The notes: a model not told the origin generated them from the letters alone. Shown: positions 28,096 through 39,748, counted from the first letter of the stretch. The stretch is DNA of 64,000 nucleotides from Burkholderia plantarii (GCF_001411805.1 NZ_CP007213.1:1550001-1614000), one strand, 5' to 3'. Translations and numbers: made by a program.

Positions 28096-28728
28096 TCAGT
28101 GCCCCCATCGCCACGCATCGAGCGTCATTTTCACGGCCAGCACGAACAGCATGCCGCCCATCACGCGGCGCTGCGCGAGCAGCCAGCGCGGCCGCGTCGC
28201 GAGGAAGCCGGCCAGCGACGCCGACGAGACCGCGACGGCGGCGTTGACGGCCGCGAACGCGCCGATCAGCGAGGTGCCCAGCAGCATCGACTGCCGGAAC
28301 ACGTTGCCCGCCTGATAGTCGATGAACTGCGGCAGCAGCGACAGGAACAGCATCGCGAGCTTGGGATTCAGCAGGCTGGTGGCGGTGCCCATCGCGAACA
28401 GCCGCCCCGGCTGCTCGGCGCGCCGCGCGCCGATCTCGAACGGCGAACGCCCGCCCGGCCGCGCCGCCTGCCACGCGAGATAAAACAGATACAGCGCGCC
28501 CGCCGCCGCCAGCAGCCGCCCCGCGCCCGGAATCGTCAGGAACAGCGCGGTGATCCCGAACGCCGCGCCGAACATGTAGATCAGGTAGCCCAGCATCACG
28601 CCGGCCAGCGAGGTCAGGCCGGCCTTGCGGCCCTGCGATACCGACCGCGACATCACGTAGACCATGTTCGGCCCCGGCGTGACCGCGAGCATGCCGCCCA
28701 CCGCCACGAATTCGAGCATCGTTCCCAT
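28096..28728 (-). CDS. LysE/RhtB family amino-acid exporter
   Basis: About 210 residues with six hydrophobic segments and the LysE-family signature VTPGPNMVYVMSRSVSQGRKAGLTSLAGVMLG near the N-terminus. It would export amino acids or related metabolites through the inner membrane. The start is ambiguous: GTG at 28737, ATG at 28728, or ATG at 28719; 28728 is used here. A LysR gene begins 117 bp away on the opposite strand and is the likely regulator. Confidence 0.9.
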   Translation of the reverse strand: MGTMLEFVAVGGMLAVTPGPNMVYVMSRSVSQGRKAGLTSLAGVMLGYLIYMFGAAFGITALFLTIPGAGRLLAAAGALYLFYLAWQAARPGGRSPFEIGARRAEQPGRLFAMGTATSLLNPKLAMLFLSLLPQFIDYQAGNVFRQSMLLGTSLIGAFAAVNAAVAVSSASLAGFLATRPRWLLAQRRVMGGMLFVLAVKMTLDAWRWGH

Positions 28729-28845
28729 TGCGTTCACCGTTCCCGTTCAGGCCGTCATCGACCGCGATGAAGCCGAGTATCGGGTGCGCCGGCTCACCAG
28801 TAAAACGGATTAAACTGAAAGAATTGCTCAGATTTTCTGAAGAAA

Positions 28846-29703
28846 ATGAAAAAACTCGATCTCGACGTACTGGAAATGGTGGTGGCGATCGCCGACACGG
28901 GTTCGTTCGCGCGCGCGGCCGAGGCGGTACACCGTTCGTCCTCGGCGGTCAGCATGCAGGTGAAGGCGCTCGAGGACGCGCTCGGCAAGCCGCTGTTCGC
29001 GCGCAGCACGCGCAACCTCGCGATCACGCACGAGGGCCGCATGATCGTGGACTACGGGCGGCGCATGCTGGCGATGCGCGAGGAGGCGTGGGCCTCGGTG
29101 GTGCGCCCGGAAGTGCGCGGCCGCGTGACGATCGGCGTGCCCGACGATTACGCGTCGTCGCTGCTGCCCTCGGTGCTGCGCAAGTTCGCGATCGCGCACC
29201 CGCGCGTCGAGATCCGCGTGATCGGCCTGCCCAGCAGCGCGCTGGTGCCGCTGATCAAGGACAATACCGTCGATCTGGCCTGCATGACGCGCACGCGCGG
29301 GGTGTCGGCGGAGTTCATCCGCCACGAGCCGGTGGTGTGGGCGGCGCTGCGCGGCGGTCAGCCGATCTGGAACGAGCGGCCGCTGCCGATCGCCGTGTTC
29401 GAGCACGGCAGCGCCGCGCGCGTGCGCGCGATCGGCGCGCTCAACCAGGCCGGCATCAAGTACCGGATGTCCTACGAAAGCCCGAGCCTGCTCGGCCTGA
29501 TCACGATGGTCGAGGCCGGCCTCGCGCTTGCGCCGCTCGCGCGCTGCAGCGTGCCGGCGCACCTGATGCACGTGGGCGAGGCCGAGGGCCTGCCGTCGCT
29601 CGGCGAGCACGAGGTGGTGCTGGCGCGCAGCGCCAAGTCGGCCCGCCCGCCCTGCGATTTCCTGGCCGAGCAGATGCTGGCCGACCTGCGCCGGGCGCCG
29701 TAA
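28846..29703 (+). CDS. LysR family transcriptional regulator
   Basis: 285 residues with an N-terminal winged helix-turn-helix (GSFARAAEAVHRSSSAVSMQVKALEDALG) and a C-terminal effector domain with DYASSLLPSVLRKFA and NTVDLACMTRT segments. Divergent from the LysE exporter, whose expression it probably controls in response to the exported compound. The A/T-rich intergenic segment just before the start (28800-28845) is the likely operator and promoter region. Confidence 0.92.
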   Translation: MKKLDLDVLEMVVAIADTGSFARAAEAVHRSSSAVSMQVKALEDALGKPLFARSTRNLAITHEGRMIVDYGRRMLAMREEAWASVVRPEVRGRVTIGVPDDYASSLLPSVLRKFAIAHPRVEIRVIGLPSSALVPLIKDNTVDLACMTRTRGVSAEFIRHEPVVWAALRGGQPIWNERPLPIAVFEHGSAARVRAIGALNQAGIKYRMSYESPSLLGLITMVEAGLALAPLARCSVPAHLMHVGEAEGLPSLGEHEVVLARSAKSARPPCDFLAEQMLADLRRAP

Positions 29704-29810
29704 CGGCAACGCGGGAACGGCGCGCCGGCCCTTTCCGGCAGCGTACCCCGATGTGTTGGGCGTGCCATACTTGCCGCTTATCCTGAACCACGGACATCCG
29801 ATTCCGACAC

Positions 29811-30545
29811 ATGCCCGATCGACCTCAGGCGGCATTCGGCCAGCCGACCGAACGCCACGCGCCTCCCGAAGTGATAGTCGAGCGCATCCTCGATGCGCTG
29901 AGCGCGGGCGACCTGAAAGCCGGCGACCGGCTCCCGGACGAGGCGCAACTCGCGAGAACCTTCGGCGCGGCGCGGCTGCCGCTGCGCAACGCGCTCATCG
30001 TGCTGCGTGACCTGGGGCTCGTCGATACCGCGCGCGGCCGTTTCGGCGGCACGTTCGTTGCTGCCGACGTGCTTGAGCGGCTGCGCAACATGGCGCCCGA
30101 GGCCAGCATCGACGCCGCGGCGCTGCGCGGCCTGACCGACTGGCGCCGCGCGATCACCGGCGAGGCCTGTTTCCTGGCCGCGCTGCGCGCTTCCGATGCG
30201 CAACTGGCCGGGATCGAGGCCGCCGCGCAGGTGTTCGTCGACGAGTTTCCCGACATCGACGCGCGTCGCGCCGCCGACGCGCGCTTTCACGTGCGGATCG
30301 CCGAGGCCACCGGCTCGCGGCATCTGGTCGAGCAGGAGACGGCGATCCAGCAGGCGTTCAACGCGGTCTACGCGTCGCTGCCGATCGTCCGGCACGCGGT
30401 CGGCTCGGCGTCGATGGATCACGCGCCACTGGTGCGGGCGCTGCTCGCGCGCGACGCGGCGCGGGCCCGCGAGGAAGCGATCGCGCATGTCGAATCGACC
30501 TGCGCGTGGTGCGGTTCGCTGTTGCGGGTGAAGATGACGGGATGA
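29811..30545 (+). CDS. GntR/FadR family transcriptional regulator
   Basis: 244 residues: an N-terminal GntR winged helix-turn-helix (IVERILDALSAGDLKAGDRLPDEAQLARTFGAARLPLRNAL) and a C-terminal all-helical FCD ligand-binding domain with the metal-site pattern DARFHVRIAEATG and DHAPLVRALLARD. FCD regulators bind small carboxylic acids. No structural gene target is adjacent on the same strand, and the convergent hemolysin III gene follows 45 bp later, so the regulon is unknown. Confidence 0.9.
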   Translation: MPDRPQAAFGQPTERHAPPEVIVERILDALSAGDLKAGDRLPDEAQLARTFGAARLPLRNALIVLRDLGLVDTARGRFGGTFVAADVLERLRNMAPEASIDAAALRGLTDWRRAITGEACFLAALRASDAQLAGIEAAAQVFVDEFPDIDARRAADARFHVRIAEATGSRHLVEQETAIQQAFNAVYASLPIVRHAVGSASMDHAPLVRALLARDAARAREEAIAHVESTCAWCGSLLRVKMTG

Positions 30546-30590
30546 CCGCGCCGGATGCGCTGCCATGGCGGCGGCGCGTCCGGCCGCGAT

Positions 30591-31211
30591 TCAGATGACG
30601 TAGCAGGCGATGCCGACGAACTGGCAGAGACTGCCGCCGAGCACGAACAGATGCCAGATGCCGTGCCCGTGGCGAATCCGTTCGTCGTTGATGAAGAAGT
30701 AGATGCCGGCGCTGTAGATGATGCCGCCCGCCACGACCCACGCCGTGCCGCCGAGCGGCAGCGCCGCGAGCAGCGGCTGGGCCGCGACGAGCGCGAGCCA
30801 GCCCATCAGCACGTAGAGCACCATCGAGACGATCCGCGTGCGGCGCCCGAGCGTCAGCTCCTGGACGATGCCGAACACGGCCAGCCCCCAGATCACGCCG
30901 AACAGCGACCAGCCCCACGGGCCGCGCAGCGTGATCAGCGTGAACGGCGTGTAGCTGCCGGCGATCAGCAGATAGATCGCCGAGTGATCGCATTTCTGCA
31001 GGATCGCCTTCAAACGCGGCCGATGCACGCTGTGATAAAGCGTGGAAACCGCGTAGAGCACCAGCAGCGCGGCGCCGTAGATGGCGGCGCTGACCACCTT
31101 GTAGGCATCGCCCGCGAGCGCGCCCATCGTGACGAGCGTCGCGAGCCCTGCCACCGACATCAGCGCGCCGACCAGATGCGTGATGCTATTGAAACGTTCA
31201 CCGACCACCAC
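30591..31211 (-). CDS. Hemolysin III / PAQR family membrane protein
   Basis: 206 residues from a GTG at 31211, 8 nt after AAAGAGG; no ATG is available at a sensible place, and the length is normal for the family. Seven hydrophobic segments and the conserved HLVGALMSVAG, STLYHS, DHSAIYLLIAGSYTPF and HGIWHLFVLGG motifs (Ser, two His and Asp that bind zinc in PAQR receptors) are present. Despite the name these proteins are mostly membrane homeostasis proteins. It lies just downstream of the proline iminopeptidase gene. Confidence 0.88.
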   Translation of the reverse strand: MVVGERFNSITHLVGALMSVAGLATLVTMGALAGDAYKVVSAAIYGAALLVLYAVSTLYHSVHRPRLKAILQKCDHSAIYLLIAGSYTPFTLITLRGPWGWSLFGVIWGLAVFGIVQELTLGRRTRIVSMVLYVLMGWLALVAAQPLLAALPLGGTAWVVAGGIIYSAGIYFFINDERIRHGHGIWHLFVLGGSLCQFVGIACYVI

Positions 31212-31227
31212 GACTCGAACCTCTTTG

Positions 31228-32591
<1,364 letters not shown>

Positions 32592-33896
32592 ATGCCTGCC
32601 CGTTCCCTGTTTCGCCCGGCGCTTGGCCGAGCTGCCGTCTGGTTCGTTCCGTTCGTCGCCGGCGTCGCGCTGCCGATGACGGCCAGTGTCGCCGCCGGCC
32701 CGTATGGCGCGACGGACGGACAGACGGGATATGGCGTGCCGCCGTTGTACGGGCAGCCGGCCTATCCGTCGGCATCGAGCCCGCCGGCGAACGCGGCGCC
32801 CGCTTATGGCAGCGGAGCGCAGCCGGGCGACAGCCGCCCCGGTTACGGGCCGCGGGAGTCCGACGACGATGAGGATGCGCCGCCCGAGCAGAACGGGCAG
32901 CCGAACTACCAGGGCCAACGGGGCTACCCTGGTCAGCCGGGCGATCAAAGTCACTCAGATGACCGAGGGCAGCCGGGCGATCAAGATCAACCGGGTTACC
33001 GAGGTCAGCCGGGTTATCAGGACCAGTCGGGTTACCAAGGCCAGACTGGTTACCAAGGTCAGCCGGGTTATCAAGGTCAGCCGGGTTATCAAGGTCAGCC
33101 GGGTTATCAAGGTCAGCCGGGTTACCAAGGGCAGCCGGGTTACCAAGGACAGCCGGGTTATCAAGGCCAATCGGGTTATCAAGGCCAACCGGGTTATCAA
33201 GGCCAACCGGGTTATCAAGGCCAACCGGGTTATCAAGGCCAGCCGGGCTATCAAGGCCAACCGGGTTATCAAGGCCAGCCGGGCTATCAAGGCCAACCGG
33301 GTTATCAAAGCCAACCGGGTTATCAAGGCCAACCGGGCTATCAAGGCCAACCGGGCTATCAAGGCCAACCGGATTATCAAGGTCAATCGGGTTATGAAGG
33401 GCAGTCGGGCTATCAAGGCCAGCCGGGTTACCAAACCCAACCCGGCTCGCAACGGCAGCCCATCTATCTGAACCCGTCCGATGACGGCGACAGCCCGTAT
33501 CCGCCGCCGGGCTACGGCCAGCCGGGCGGTGCCGCGCAGCCGCAGCCCGCGCCCTATGCGACCCAGTTCGGCATGGTCCTCGGCGTGCGTCCGATCGGCG
33601 GCCCGACGAGTCCGTCGGGCGTGACGGGGACGGTGGTCGGCGCACTGGTGGGCGGCGTGCTCGGCAACCAAGTCGGGCACGGTCGCGGTCGCAGCGCGGC
33701 CACCGTGATCGGCGCGCTCGGCGGCGCGGCGGTCGGCAATCAGGTCGGCCAGCAGATGGGTGCGCCCGCCCGCTATCGCCTCGACCTGAAGCTCGACGAC
33801 GGCGAGCTGCGCTCGTTCGACCTGCCGGATGCCGGCGACTGGCGGCCCGGGGACCGCGTGCGGATCGACGCGGGCAATCGCCTCTCGCATGAATGA
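32592..33896 (+). CDS. Exported glycine-zipper protein with GYQGQP repeats
   Basis: 434 residues from the ATG at 32592. Residues 1-34 are a signal peptide ([20 protein letters not shown]). Residues about 100-285 are repetitive: about two dozen near-perfect GYQGQP hexapeptides with rare variants ([24 protein letters not shown]). Residues about 337-390 are a glycine-zipper 2TM domain ([38 protein letters not shown]), followed by a short C-terminal domain ([27 protein letters not shown]) as in SlyB-like outer-membrane proteins. The repeat is a Gln/Gly/Tyr/Pro-rich, probably disordered insertion. An envelope or surface role is inferred. Confidence 0.87.
   Translation: MPARSLFRPALGRAAVWFVPFVAGVALPMTASVAAGPYGATDGQTGYGVPPLYGQPAYPSASSPPANAAPAYGSGAQPGDSRPGYGPRESDDDEDAPPEQNGQPNYQGQRGYPGQPGDQSHSDDRGQPGDQDQPGYRGQPGYQDQSGYQGQTGYQGQPGYQGQPGYQGQPGYQGQPGYQGQPGYQGQPGYQGQSGYQGQPGYQGQPGYQGQPGYQGQPGYQGQPGYQGQPGYQGQPGYQSQPGYQGQPGYQGQPGYQGQPDYQGQSGYEGQSGYQGQPGYQTQPGSQRQPIYLNPSDDGDSPYPPPGYGQPGGAAQPQPAPYATQFGMVLGVRPIGGPTSPSGVTGTVVGALVGGVLGNQVGHGRGRSAATVIGALGGAAVGNQVGQQMGAPARYRLDLKLDDGELRSFDLPDAGDWRPGDRVRIDAGNRLSHE
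33010..33447 (+). repeat. 18-bp tandem repeat inside the GYQGQP protein gene
   Basis: About 24 consecutive 18-bp units of the type ggttatcaaggccaaccg, encoding GYQGQP. Most differences are silent third-position changes (tat/tac, ggc/ggt, caa/cag), so the units have been kept at the protein level. A central block is nearly identical at DNA level, which points to recent expansion or contraction. Confidence 0.92.
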
Positions 33897-34009
33897 GCGC
33901 GGGTACGGCCGGCGGATGCCCGGCGAGGCGCGTCGCCGACGAATCGCGTCAGCGGCCGGGTTCGCCCGCACATCGACCCATGGCCCCGCGCGTTGGCGTC
34001 GCGCGATGC

Positions 34010-34435
34010 CTACTGCGCCGATTTCGCCCGTTGCGCTGTCGCGGCCTTGCGCGAGACGTTGAGCACGACCGCCGCGCGGATCAGCGCGACGAACGCCTGT
34101 GCATCGACCGTTTCACCCTCGTGGAAATCGATCGCGCGCCGCACCTTGCCGTCGAGGCTCGCGTTGAAGAGGCCGGCCGGATCCGGCAGGGAGGCACCGC
34201 GCGCGAACGTCAGCTTGACGACGGCCTTGTACGATTCGCCGGTGCAGACGACGCCGTCGTGCGACCAGACCGGCGTACCCATCCATTTCCACTGTTCGGC
34301 AACCTCGGGGTCCGCGGTCCGGATCAGCGCGCGCATCCGGCGCAGCGTGTCGCCGCGCCAGTCGCCCAGCGCGGCGATGCGCCGGTCGATCAGCGCCGGG
34401 GCCGCCTCGCCTTTGGCCGGTTGCGTGGGGGTCAT
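34010..34435 (-). CDS. DUF1801 domain protein
   Basis: 141 residues from the ATG at 34435. It contains the DUF1801 (YdhG-like) features: DTLRRMRALIRTADPEVAEQWKWMGTPVWSHDGVVCTGESYKAVVKLTFARGASL, then GKVRRAIDFHEGETVDAQAF. Family members are small, of unknown function, with a fold like CyaY/YjbR DNA-binding proteins. It lies 32 bp downstream of the FUSC gene on the same strand. Confidence 0.87.
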   Translation of the reverse strand: MTPTQPAKGEAAPALIDRRIAALGDWRGDTLRRMRALIRTADPEVAEQWKWMGTPVWSHDGVVCTGESYKAVVKLTFARGASLPDPAGLFNASLDGKVRRAIDFHEGETVDAQAFVALIRAAVVLNVSRKAATAQRAKSAQ

Positions 34436-34467
34436 GGCGTGCTGTCTCCTTGCGGGCCGCGGGCCCG

Positions 34468-35538
34468 CTAGATGTTCCATTGCGGCGACACGTCCTGCAG
34501 CCGCTGCCGCATCAGATCGCATTCGCGCTCGATCTTCTCGTTGATCGACACGTAGCCGGACAGTTGCGCGGGCACTTCGGCCGGATGCGGCCCGCTCACC
34601 GCCGGCAGCGGCTGCAGCCGCGCCAGCGTGCCGAACTTCAGCGCGCGGCTCGGCCCGATCAGCAGCCCGTGGATGCGTCGGTTGAGGCCGCGCAGCGCGG
34701 TCTGCACGTAACGCCGGCCGGCCACGTCGCCGTCGGCCGGCTGCACGCTGGCGAGCATTTCGAGCGAACTGATCACGAGCCGCAGCGAGCGCTGGATCGC
34801 GTCGAGCTGCGCCATCGTGATGTCGGTTTCCTTCGACACCCACGGCATCAGCGAGCGCATCTGCACCAGCAGCCCGTTCAGCGCGGCCATCTCCTTCAGG
34901 TGCGCGGTGTCGCTGACGGTCTTGTCGCTGACGATGCGCGCGTGGACCACGGCGCAGGCCCGCAGCCCGTCGGCGAGCTTGTAGCGCCACGAGTAGGTGG
35001 CGTAGAGCGGCAGCGCGAACGAGAACGCCAGCGCGATGCCGATGCCGACGATCACGTTGACCGCGCGCCAGAGCCCGTCGACGATCTCGTTGTCGCCGTG
35101 CCCGGCCACGATCAGGATCGTGATCGCCGAGAGCAGCGCGATGTAGCCGGCCTTGCCGATCGCATGGTAGGCGCAGATCCCGCACAGCACGCTCATCACG
35201 AGATAGGTGAGGATCGACACGTGCAGCGTGGACTGCAGCACGATCAGCGCGAGCCCGGCCAGCGCGCCGATGGTGGTGCCGAGCGCGCGTTCGGCGGCCT
35301 TCTTGCGGATGTTGCCGTGATGCTGGAGCCCGCCGATCACGATCAGCACCGTGATCGACGACCATTCGCCGTGCGGGATGTCGAGGCCCGTCGACAGCGC
35401 GATCGACGCCAGCACGCTGAGCGCGACGCGCGTGGCGTGGATCAGCTTCGCGTGCCGGTAGCGGCGATAGGGGTCCAGCAGCGGGCGGAACAGCGCGCGC
35501 AGCGCGGCGGGCAGACGGAGCGACGGGGAAGCGGTCAT
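34468..35538 (-). CDS. FUSC family inner-membrane protein
   Basis: 356 residues of the fusaric-acid-resistance/YccS-like type. The first 190 residues carry a hydrophobic six-helix block with the family signature IPHGEWSSITVLIVIGGLQHHGNIRKKAAERALGTTIGALAG, the rest a cytoplasmic helical domain (KEMAALNGLLVQMRSLMPW). Such proteins are associated with efflux of aromatic acids, but the membrane-fusion and outer-membrane partners of a full pump are not adjacent. It is a half-length member, with a single membrane block. Confidence 0.88.
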   Translation of the reverse strand: MTASPSLRLPAALRALFRPLLDPYRRYRHAKLIHATRVALSVLASIALSTGLDIPHGEWSSITVLIVIGGLQHHGNIRKKAAERALGTTIGALAGLALIVLQSTLHVSILTYLVMSVLCGICAYHAIGKAGYIALLSAITILIVAGHGDNEIVDGLWRAVNVIVGIGIALAFSFALPLYATYSWRYKLADGLRACAVVHARIVSDKTVSDTAHLKEMAALNGLLVQMRSLMPWVSKETDITMAQLDAIQRSLRLVISSLEMLASVQPADGDVAGRRYVQTALRGLNRRIHGLLIGPSRALKFGTLARLQPLPAVSGPHPAEVPAQLSGYVSINEKIERECDLMRQRLQDVSPQWNI

Positions 35539-35757
35539 GACGGGCAGTGGGAGAACGGAGCGCTCGCGCGGCGGCGCGTCGGCGCGGGCCGGCCGCCGGA
35601 GGGCGGGGGCGGGCAGAGGCCGATACGTGTCGCGATTCTAAAGGATCGCCCGCGCGCCGCGAGCCCGGGCAAACGCGAGCGCGGCGCGCGGGCCATCCGT
35701 GGATGACGGTACGGATGCCGGTGCCGATGCACGCCGCGAGCGCGGCCGGCCGGCAAG

Positions 35758-35796
35758 AAAAAACGGCCAGCGGGCGTTGCCTGCCCGTTGGCCGTC
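35758..35796 (-). terminator. Terminator of the phosphonate operon
   Basis: On the minus strand a 13-bp stem (35784-35796 with 35764-35776, one wobble pair) with a 7-nt loop is followed by TTTTTTC. It lies 52 bp after the phnW stop and is one of the clearest intrinsic terminators in the window. Confidence 0.85.
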
Positions 35797-35847
35797 TCGA
35801 TGGGGAACGGCAGTTCGCCGCTGACCAGCCGCCGACCAGCCGCCGGC

Positions 35848-36918
35848 TCAGCGCGTGAGCGCGCTGAAGCCCTCGAGCAGCCGGTCGATGTCGGCCGGCG
35901 TGATCGCGCCCATCGTCGAGACGCGGAACAGCGAGGCCGACAGGCCGCCCTGGCCCGCGTAGATCACGAAGCCGCGCGCCTTCAGCCCGTCGTGCAGCGT
36001 CTCGTAGCCGACACCGGCCGGCAGCGTGTAGGCGCGCAGCACCACCGACGATTCGCCGTCGGGCAGCACCAGCGACATGCCGCGCGCGGCGAGCCCGTCG
36101 CGCACCTGGTCGGCGAGCGCGCGGTAGCGCGCGTGGCGAGCCTGCCAGCCGCCTTCGTCCTCGAACTCGCGCAGCGCCTCGACGAGCGCGTAGTAGGCGT
36201 GGACCGACGGCGTGAACGGCGTGTTGCGCTGCGCCTGCAGCTTCGCCAGACGCGCCAGGTCGAGGTAATAGGTGCGGCTCGCGGCACGCGCCAGCGCCGC
36301 GCCGCGCACGATCACGAACGCCGCGCCCGGCACGCCGTGCAGGCATTTGTTGGCGGTGGCGGCCACCGCGTCGAGCACGTCGTCGCCGAACTCGATCGCC
36401 TCGGCGCCGAAGCTGCTGACGCCGTCCACCAGCAGCCGCGCGCCGTGCTTGCGGCACAGCCCGGCGATCGGGCCGAGCGCGTTCAGGCGCCCGGTGGTGG
36501 TCTCGTGATGGATCACGGCGACGTGCGTGATCGCGCGGTCGCCGGCCAGCGCGGCCTCGACGCGGGCCAGGTCCGGCGCTTCCATCCACTCGTGCTTCAA
36601 TACCTCGTGCGCGATCCGGTACTGCTTCGCGATCTGCGCGATGCGGTCGCCGTACACGCCGTTCTCGATCACGAGCAGCTTGCCGTCCTCGGGGACCAGC
36701 GCGGCGATCATGCTTTCGACGGCGGCGGTGCCCGAGCCCGTCGTCAGCACCGCCTGCCATTCGGCAGGATCGAGCGAGTAGGCGGCCACGAGGCGCGCGC
36801 GCGCCTCGTCCTGGAGATCGAAGAACTCGCTTTCACGGTGGCAGAGGTCCGTCTGCAGCAGGCTTTGGCGGACGCGCTCGGTGAGCGTGACCGGGCCGGG
36901 GTTCAGCAGCAGCATCAT
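35848..36918 (-). CDS. phnW: 2-aminoethylphosphonate-pyruvate transaminase
   Basis: 356 residues, class V aminotransferase fold. N-terminus LLLNPGPVTLTERVRQSLLQTDLCHRESEF is typical of PhnW; PLP-binding Asp165 (LLVDGVSSFG) and Lys191 (TANKCLHGVPG) are in place. In the presence of a decarboxylase and PEP mutase it runs in the biosynthetic direction, making 2-aminoethylphosphonate from phosphonoacetaldehyde. Start at 36918 overlaps the stop of the decarboxylase gene by four bases. It is the last gene of the seven-gene phosphonate operon and is followed by a strong terminator. Confidence 0.94.
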   Translation of the reverse strand: MMLLLNPGPVTLTERVRQSLLQTDLCHRESEFFDLQDEARARLVAAYSLDPAEWQAVLTTGSGTAAVESMIAALVPEDGKLLVIENGVYGDRIAQIAKQYRIAHEVLKHEWMEAPDLARVEAALAGDRAITHVAVIHHETTTGRLNALGPIAGLCRKHGARLLVDGVSSFGAEAIEFGDDVLDAVAATANKCLHGVPGAAFVIVRGAALARAASRTYYLDLARLAKLQAQRNTPFTPSVHAYYALVEALREFEDEGGWQARHARYRALADQVRDGLAARGMSLVLPDGESSVVLRAYTLPAGVGYETLHDGLKARGFVIYAGQGGLSASLFRVSTMGAITPADIDRLLEGFSALTR

Positions 36919-38066
36919 TGGGCTCCCGCGCCGATGTGGCGCATCAGACGAGTCTTCACTTCGACCGGGGTGACGGTCGGGCGCGGCAGGCCGTCGGGCA
37001 CGCCGGTGCGGATCGTGACGCCGGCGAAGCGCGCGCCGTCGGCGGGCTCGGCGAACACGGCGTCGAGCACGCCGAGATCGCCGCCTTCGCGCGCCGACGC
37101 GTAGCCGCAAGCCGCCGCCACGCCGGCGAACGACACGCACGGCGAGACGGTGGACTGGCCGCCCGTCGATTCGTGCGCGCCGTTGTCGAGCAGCACGTGG
37201 ACCAGGTTCCCGGGCCCGTAGGCGCCGAGCGTCGCGAACGCGCCCATCCGCATCAGCGCGGCGCCGTCGCCGTCCACGGCCACCACGGTCAGGTCGGGGC
37301 GCGCCAGCGCGAGGCCGAGCGCGAGCGGCGTCACGCAGCCCATCGAGCCGACCATGTAGAGCTGGTTGGCGCGATCGTCGAGCGCGTAGAGCTCACGCCC
37401 GCAGAAACCGGTGGAGGCCAGCACCACGCTCGAGTCGAGCGGGGTGCGCGCGATCACGGCGGCCAGCGCGTCGTGGCGCGTCGGCAGTTCGGCCGCGGCG
37501 GGCCGGGCCGAGGCGGCCACGGCGTGCGTGCGCGGCGCCGGCATCGCGGCGTCCTTGAGCGGATAGGCGGCCACGCTGCCCTTCTGCATCACCAGCGCGT
37601 AGGGGCGGCCGGTCTCGTCCATGTGGCGGATCGCGCGGTCCAGCGCCGGGGCGATCTGGTCGGCCTCGGTCGGGAACAGCTCCCACGGGATGTCCATGGT
37701 GTCGAGCATCTGCGGCGTGATCGGCCCCATCAGCGCGTGCTGCGGCTCGTCGTGCTCGCCGGGCTTGCCGCGCCAGGTGACGATCAGCAGCTGCGGCAGC
37801 CGGAACGTCCAGGTCAGCGAGGTCAGCGGGCTGACCGCGTTGCCGAGCCCGGAGTTCTGCATCATCGCGATGCCGCGCTTGCCGCCGAGCGTCGCGCCCG
37901 CCACGATGGCGACCGCGTCGCCCTCGTTGGCGGCCGACACGTAATGCAGCGTCGGGTCCTGCAGCACGTAGTTGATGAACGGCGTCAGGTACGAGCAGGG
38001 CACGCCCGCATACCAGTCGAAACCGCGCTCGCGCGCGGCCTCGACGAACTGTGCCGCCTCGATCAT
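36915..38066 (-). CDS. aepY: Phosphonopyruvate decarboxylase
   Basis: 383 residues of the thiamine-diphosphate-dependent decarboxylase family. The N-terminal half has the Glu of the cofactor ([17 protein letters not shown]) and [17 protein letters not shown]; the C-terminal half has the ThDP-magnesium motif [14 protein letters not shown]...[18 protein letters not shown]. It converts phosphonopyruvate to phosphonoacetaldehyde, making the unfavourable PEP mutase step irreversible. Both ends overlap the neighbouring genes by four bases. Confidence 0.94.
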   Translation of the reverse strand: MIEAAQFVEAARERGFDWYAGVPCSYLTPFINYVLQDPTLHYVSAANEGDAVAIVAGATLGGKRGIAMMQNSGLGNAVSPLTSLTWTFRLPQLLIVTWRGKPGEHDEPQHALMGPITPQMLDTMDIPWELFPTEADQIAPALDRAIRHMDETGRPYALVMQKGSVAAYPLKDAAMPAPRTHAVAASARPAAAELPTRHDALAAVIARTPLDSSVVLASTGFCGRELYALDDRANQLYMVGSMGCVTPLALGLALARPDLTVVAVDGDGAALMRMGAFATLGAYGPGNLVHVLLDNGAHESTGGQSTVSPCVSFAGVAAACGYASAREGGDLGVLDAVFAEPADGARFAGVTIRTGVPDGLPRPTVTPVEVKTRLMRHIGAGAQ

Positions 38067-39748
38067 TGCGCGTCCCCGACCGCCGTGCCGCTCGCGAGCG
38101 GCGTCTGGCCGTGCGCGAAGTCGCCCGCGCGACGGAATTCGTCGAGGTCGTTCACGCCGCGCCAGTGGCCGTGGACGTACTGCACCGCGATCTGCTCGCC
38201 GGCTTCCACCAGCGCGTTGAGCAGCGCCGGGATGTCGAGCTGGTCGAAGTCGGGGCGTGCCTGCAGCGTCGCGATCATCGCCTTCAGGCGTTCGACGCCC
38301 GCGCCGCGCACGTTCAGGAGGCCGACCCAGCGGCCGTGCGGCGCGCCGTTGCCGGCGTCGCTCGCCACGCGCCGCAGCGTGATCTTCTGGCCGAACAGGC
38401 CGCGGTCGTCGGCGGCCGAGCACAGCGCGAAGTCATGCACGCTCTGGTTCGGCGAATCGGTCAGCGACGAATCCACCACCACCGTGAACTCGGCGTCGCT
38501 CTCGGCCAGGTCGCGCAGGATGTAGCTGCGGAACAGCAGGTCGCCGTAGGAGATCACGGTGTCGCCGCTGATCTTGCCGGCCGCGCAGGCCAGCGAGGCG
38601 AGCTCGCCCGTCTCGGCGTGGCGCTCGTTGACCACCAGCTTGATGCCGGACTTGTCGATCGCGTCGGCGCGGTAGCCGCCCACCACCGTGATGTCGTTCA
38701 CGCCTTCCTTCTTGAAGCCGTCCACCAGCCAGCGCAGGAGCGGCTTGCCGGCGATCGGCAGCATCACCTTCGGCCTGTCCTCGGTGACGGCCTCGAGGCC
38801 CGAGCCGCGGCTCGCCGCGAGCACCAGCGCCGAGTTCGACGAGCGCGACGACGACGACAGGTAGAGGCGCTCGGCGGCCGAGTATTCGTCGGCGTCCTGC
38901 AGGCGGAAGATCTCGTTGACGGTGGCCACGCGATCCTCGACGTTGACGAGCGTCTCGCTCTCGAAGATCTCGCGCGCGGTGGCCTGCATCGCCGCGGCCG
39001 ACGAGCGGACCAGATGGTTCGCCCAGATCACGGTGCTGATGCCGGCCTGGCGGAACACGTCGGTCGGCGTGCTGTAGTACTTGGTCGGCACGATCACGAG
39101 CGGCGCGCGGTTGCCCCATTCGCGCGCGAACTGGAGGATCTCGTCCGGGCGCGACAGCTTGCTGTGGATCAGGATCGCGTCGGCGCCGGCATCGGCGTAG
39201 GCATGCGCGCGGCGCAGCGCCTCGTCCATGCCCCAGCCCGCGATCAGCGCCTCGACGCGCGCCACGATCGAGAAGTCCGGATCGTGCTGAGAATCCTTGC
39301 CGGCCTTGATCTTGCCCGCGAACTCGTCGATCTCGGCGAGCGGCTGGCGTTCGCCGTCGATGAAGCTGTTGGTCTTCGGGAACTGCTTGTCCTCGATGCA
39401 GACGCCGGCGATGCCGCGCTGCTCGAGCTTGCGCACCAGGCGGCGCATGTTGTTGAAGTTGCCGTAGCCGGTGTCGCCGTCGAGCAGGATCGGCAGGTCG
39501 CTCGCGTCGGCCATGAATTCGAGCACGTCGACCACCTGGGTCCAGCTCGCTTCGTTGTTATCGCGCACACCGAGCGCGGCGGAGATCGACAGGCCCGAGC
39601 CCCAGATCGCCTTGAAGCCGGCCTCGCGCACGATCTTCGCGGACAGGCCGTTGTGCGCTTCCATCAGGAATTCGAGCTCGTTGCTCGTCAGCATGCGCCG
39701 CAGCCGCGCGGCGCGGGATTCGGTGAAGTTGGGTTCGCGTGCGTTCAT
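38063..39748 (-). CDS. aepX: Phosphoenolpyruvate mutase fused to nucleotidyltransferase
   Basis: 561 residues from the ATG at 39748. Residues 1-300 are PEP mutase of the isocitrate-lyase superfamily: Asp at [10 protein letters not shown] (residues 90-92), and the mutase signature [10 protein letters not shown] (residues 119-128). Residues about 310-560 are a nucleotidyltransferase domain ([31 protein letters not shown]) like the PntC-type CTP:phosphonate cytidylyltransferases. The fusion joins creation of the C-P bond with nucleotide activation of the later product, probably CMP-2-aminoethylphosphonate. Coupled by four-base overlaps on both sides. Confidence 0.93.
   Translation of the reverse strand: MNAREPNFTESRAARLRRMLTSNELEFLMEAHNGLSAKIVREAGFKAIWGSGLSISAALGVRDNNEASWTQVVDVLEFMADASDLPILLDGDTGYGNFNNMRRLVRKLEQRGIAGVCIEDKQFPKTNSFIDGERQPLAEIDEFAGKIKAGKDSQHDPDFSIVARVEALIAGWGMDEALRRAHAYADAGADAILIHSKLSRPDEILQFAREWGNRAPLVIVPTKYYSTPTDVFRQAGISTVIWANHLVRSSAAAMQATAREIFESETLVNVEDRVATVNEIFRLQDADEYSAAERLYLSSSSRSSNSALVLAASRGSGLEAVTEDRPKVMLPIAGKPLLRWLVDGFKKEGVNDITVVGGYRADAIDKSGIKLVVNERHAETGELASLACAAGKISGDTVISYGDLLFRSYILRDLAESDAEFTVVVDSSLTDSPNQSVHDFALCSAADDRGLFGQKITLRRVASDAGNGAPHGRWVGLLNVRGAGVERLKAMIATLQARPDFDQLDIPALLNALVEAGEQIAVQYVHGHWRGVNDLDEFRRAGDFAHGQTPLASGTAVGDAQ

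Noticed and set aside
33010..33447. CRISPR-like array
   Set aside because: The 18-bp units are directly contiguous without spacers and are coding.
32686..33971. Long alternative frames through the GYQGQP repeat on both strands
   Set aside because: An 18-bp repeat without stops in any frame keeps all frames open; only the GYQGQP frame has a signal peptide and a glycine zipper.
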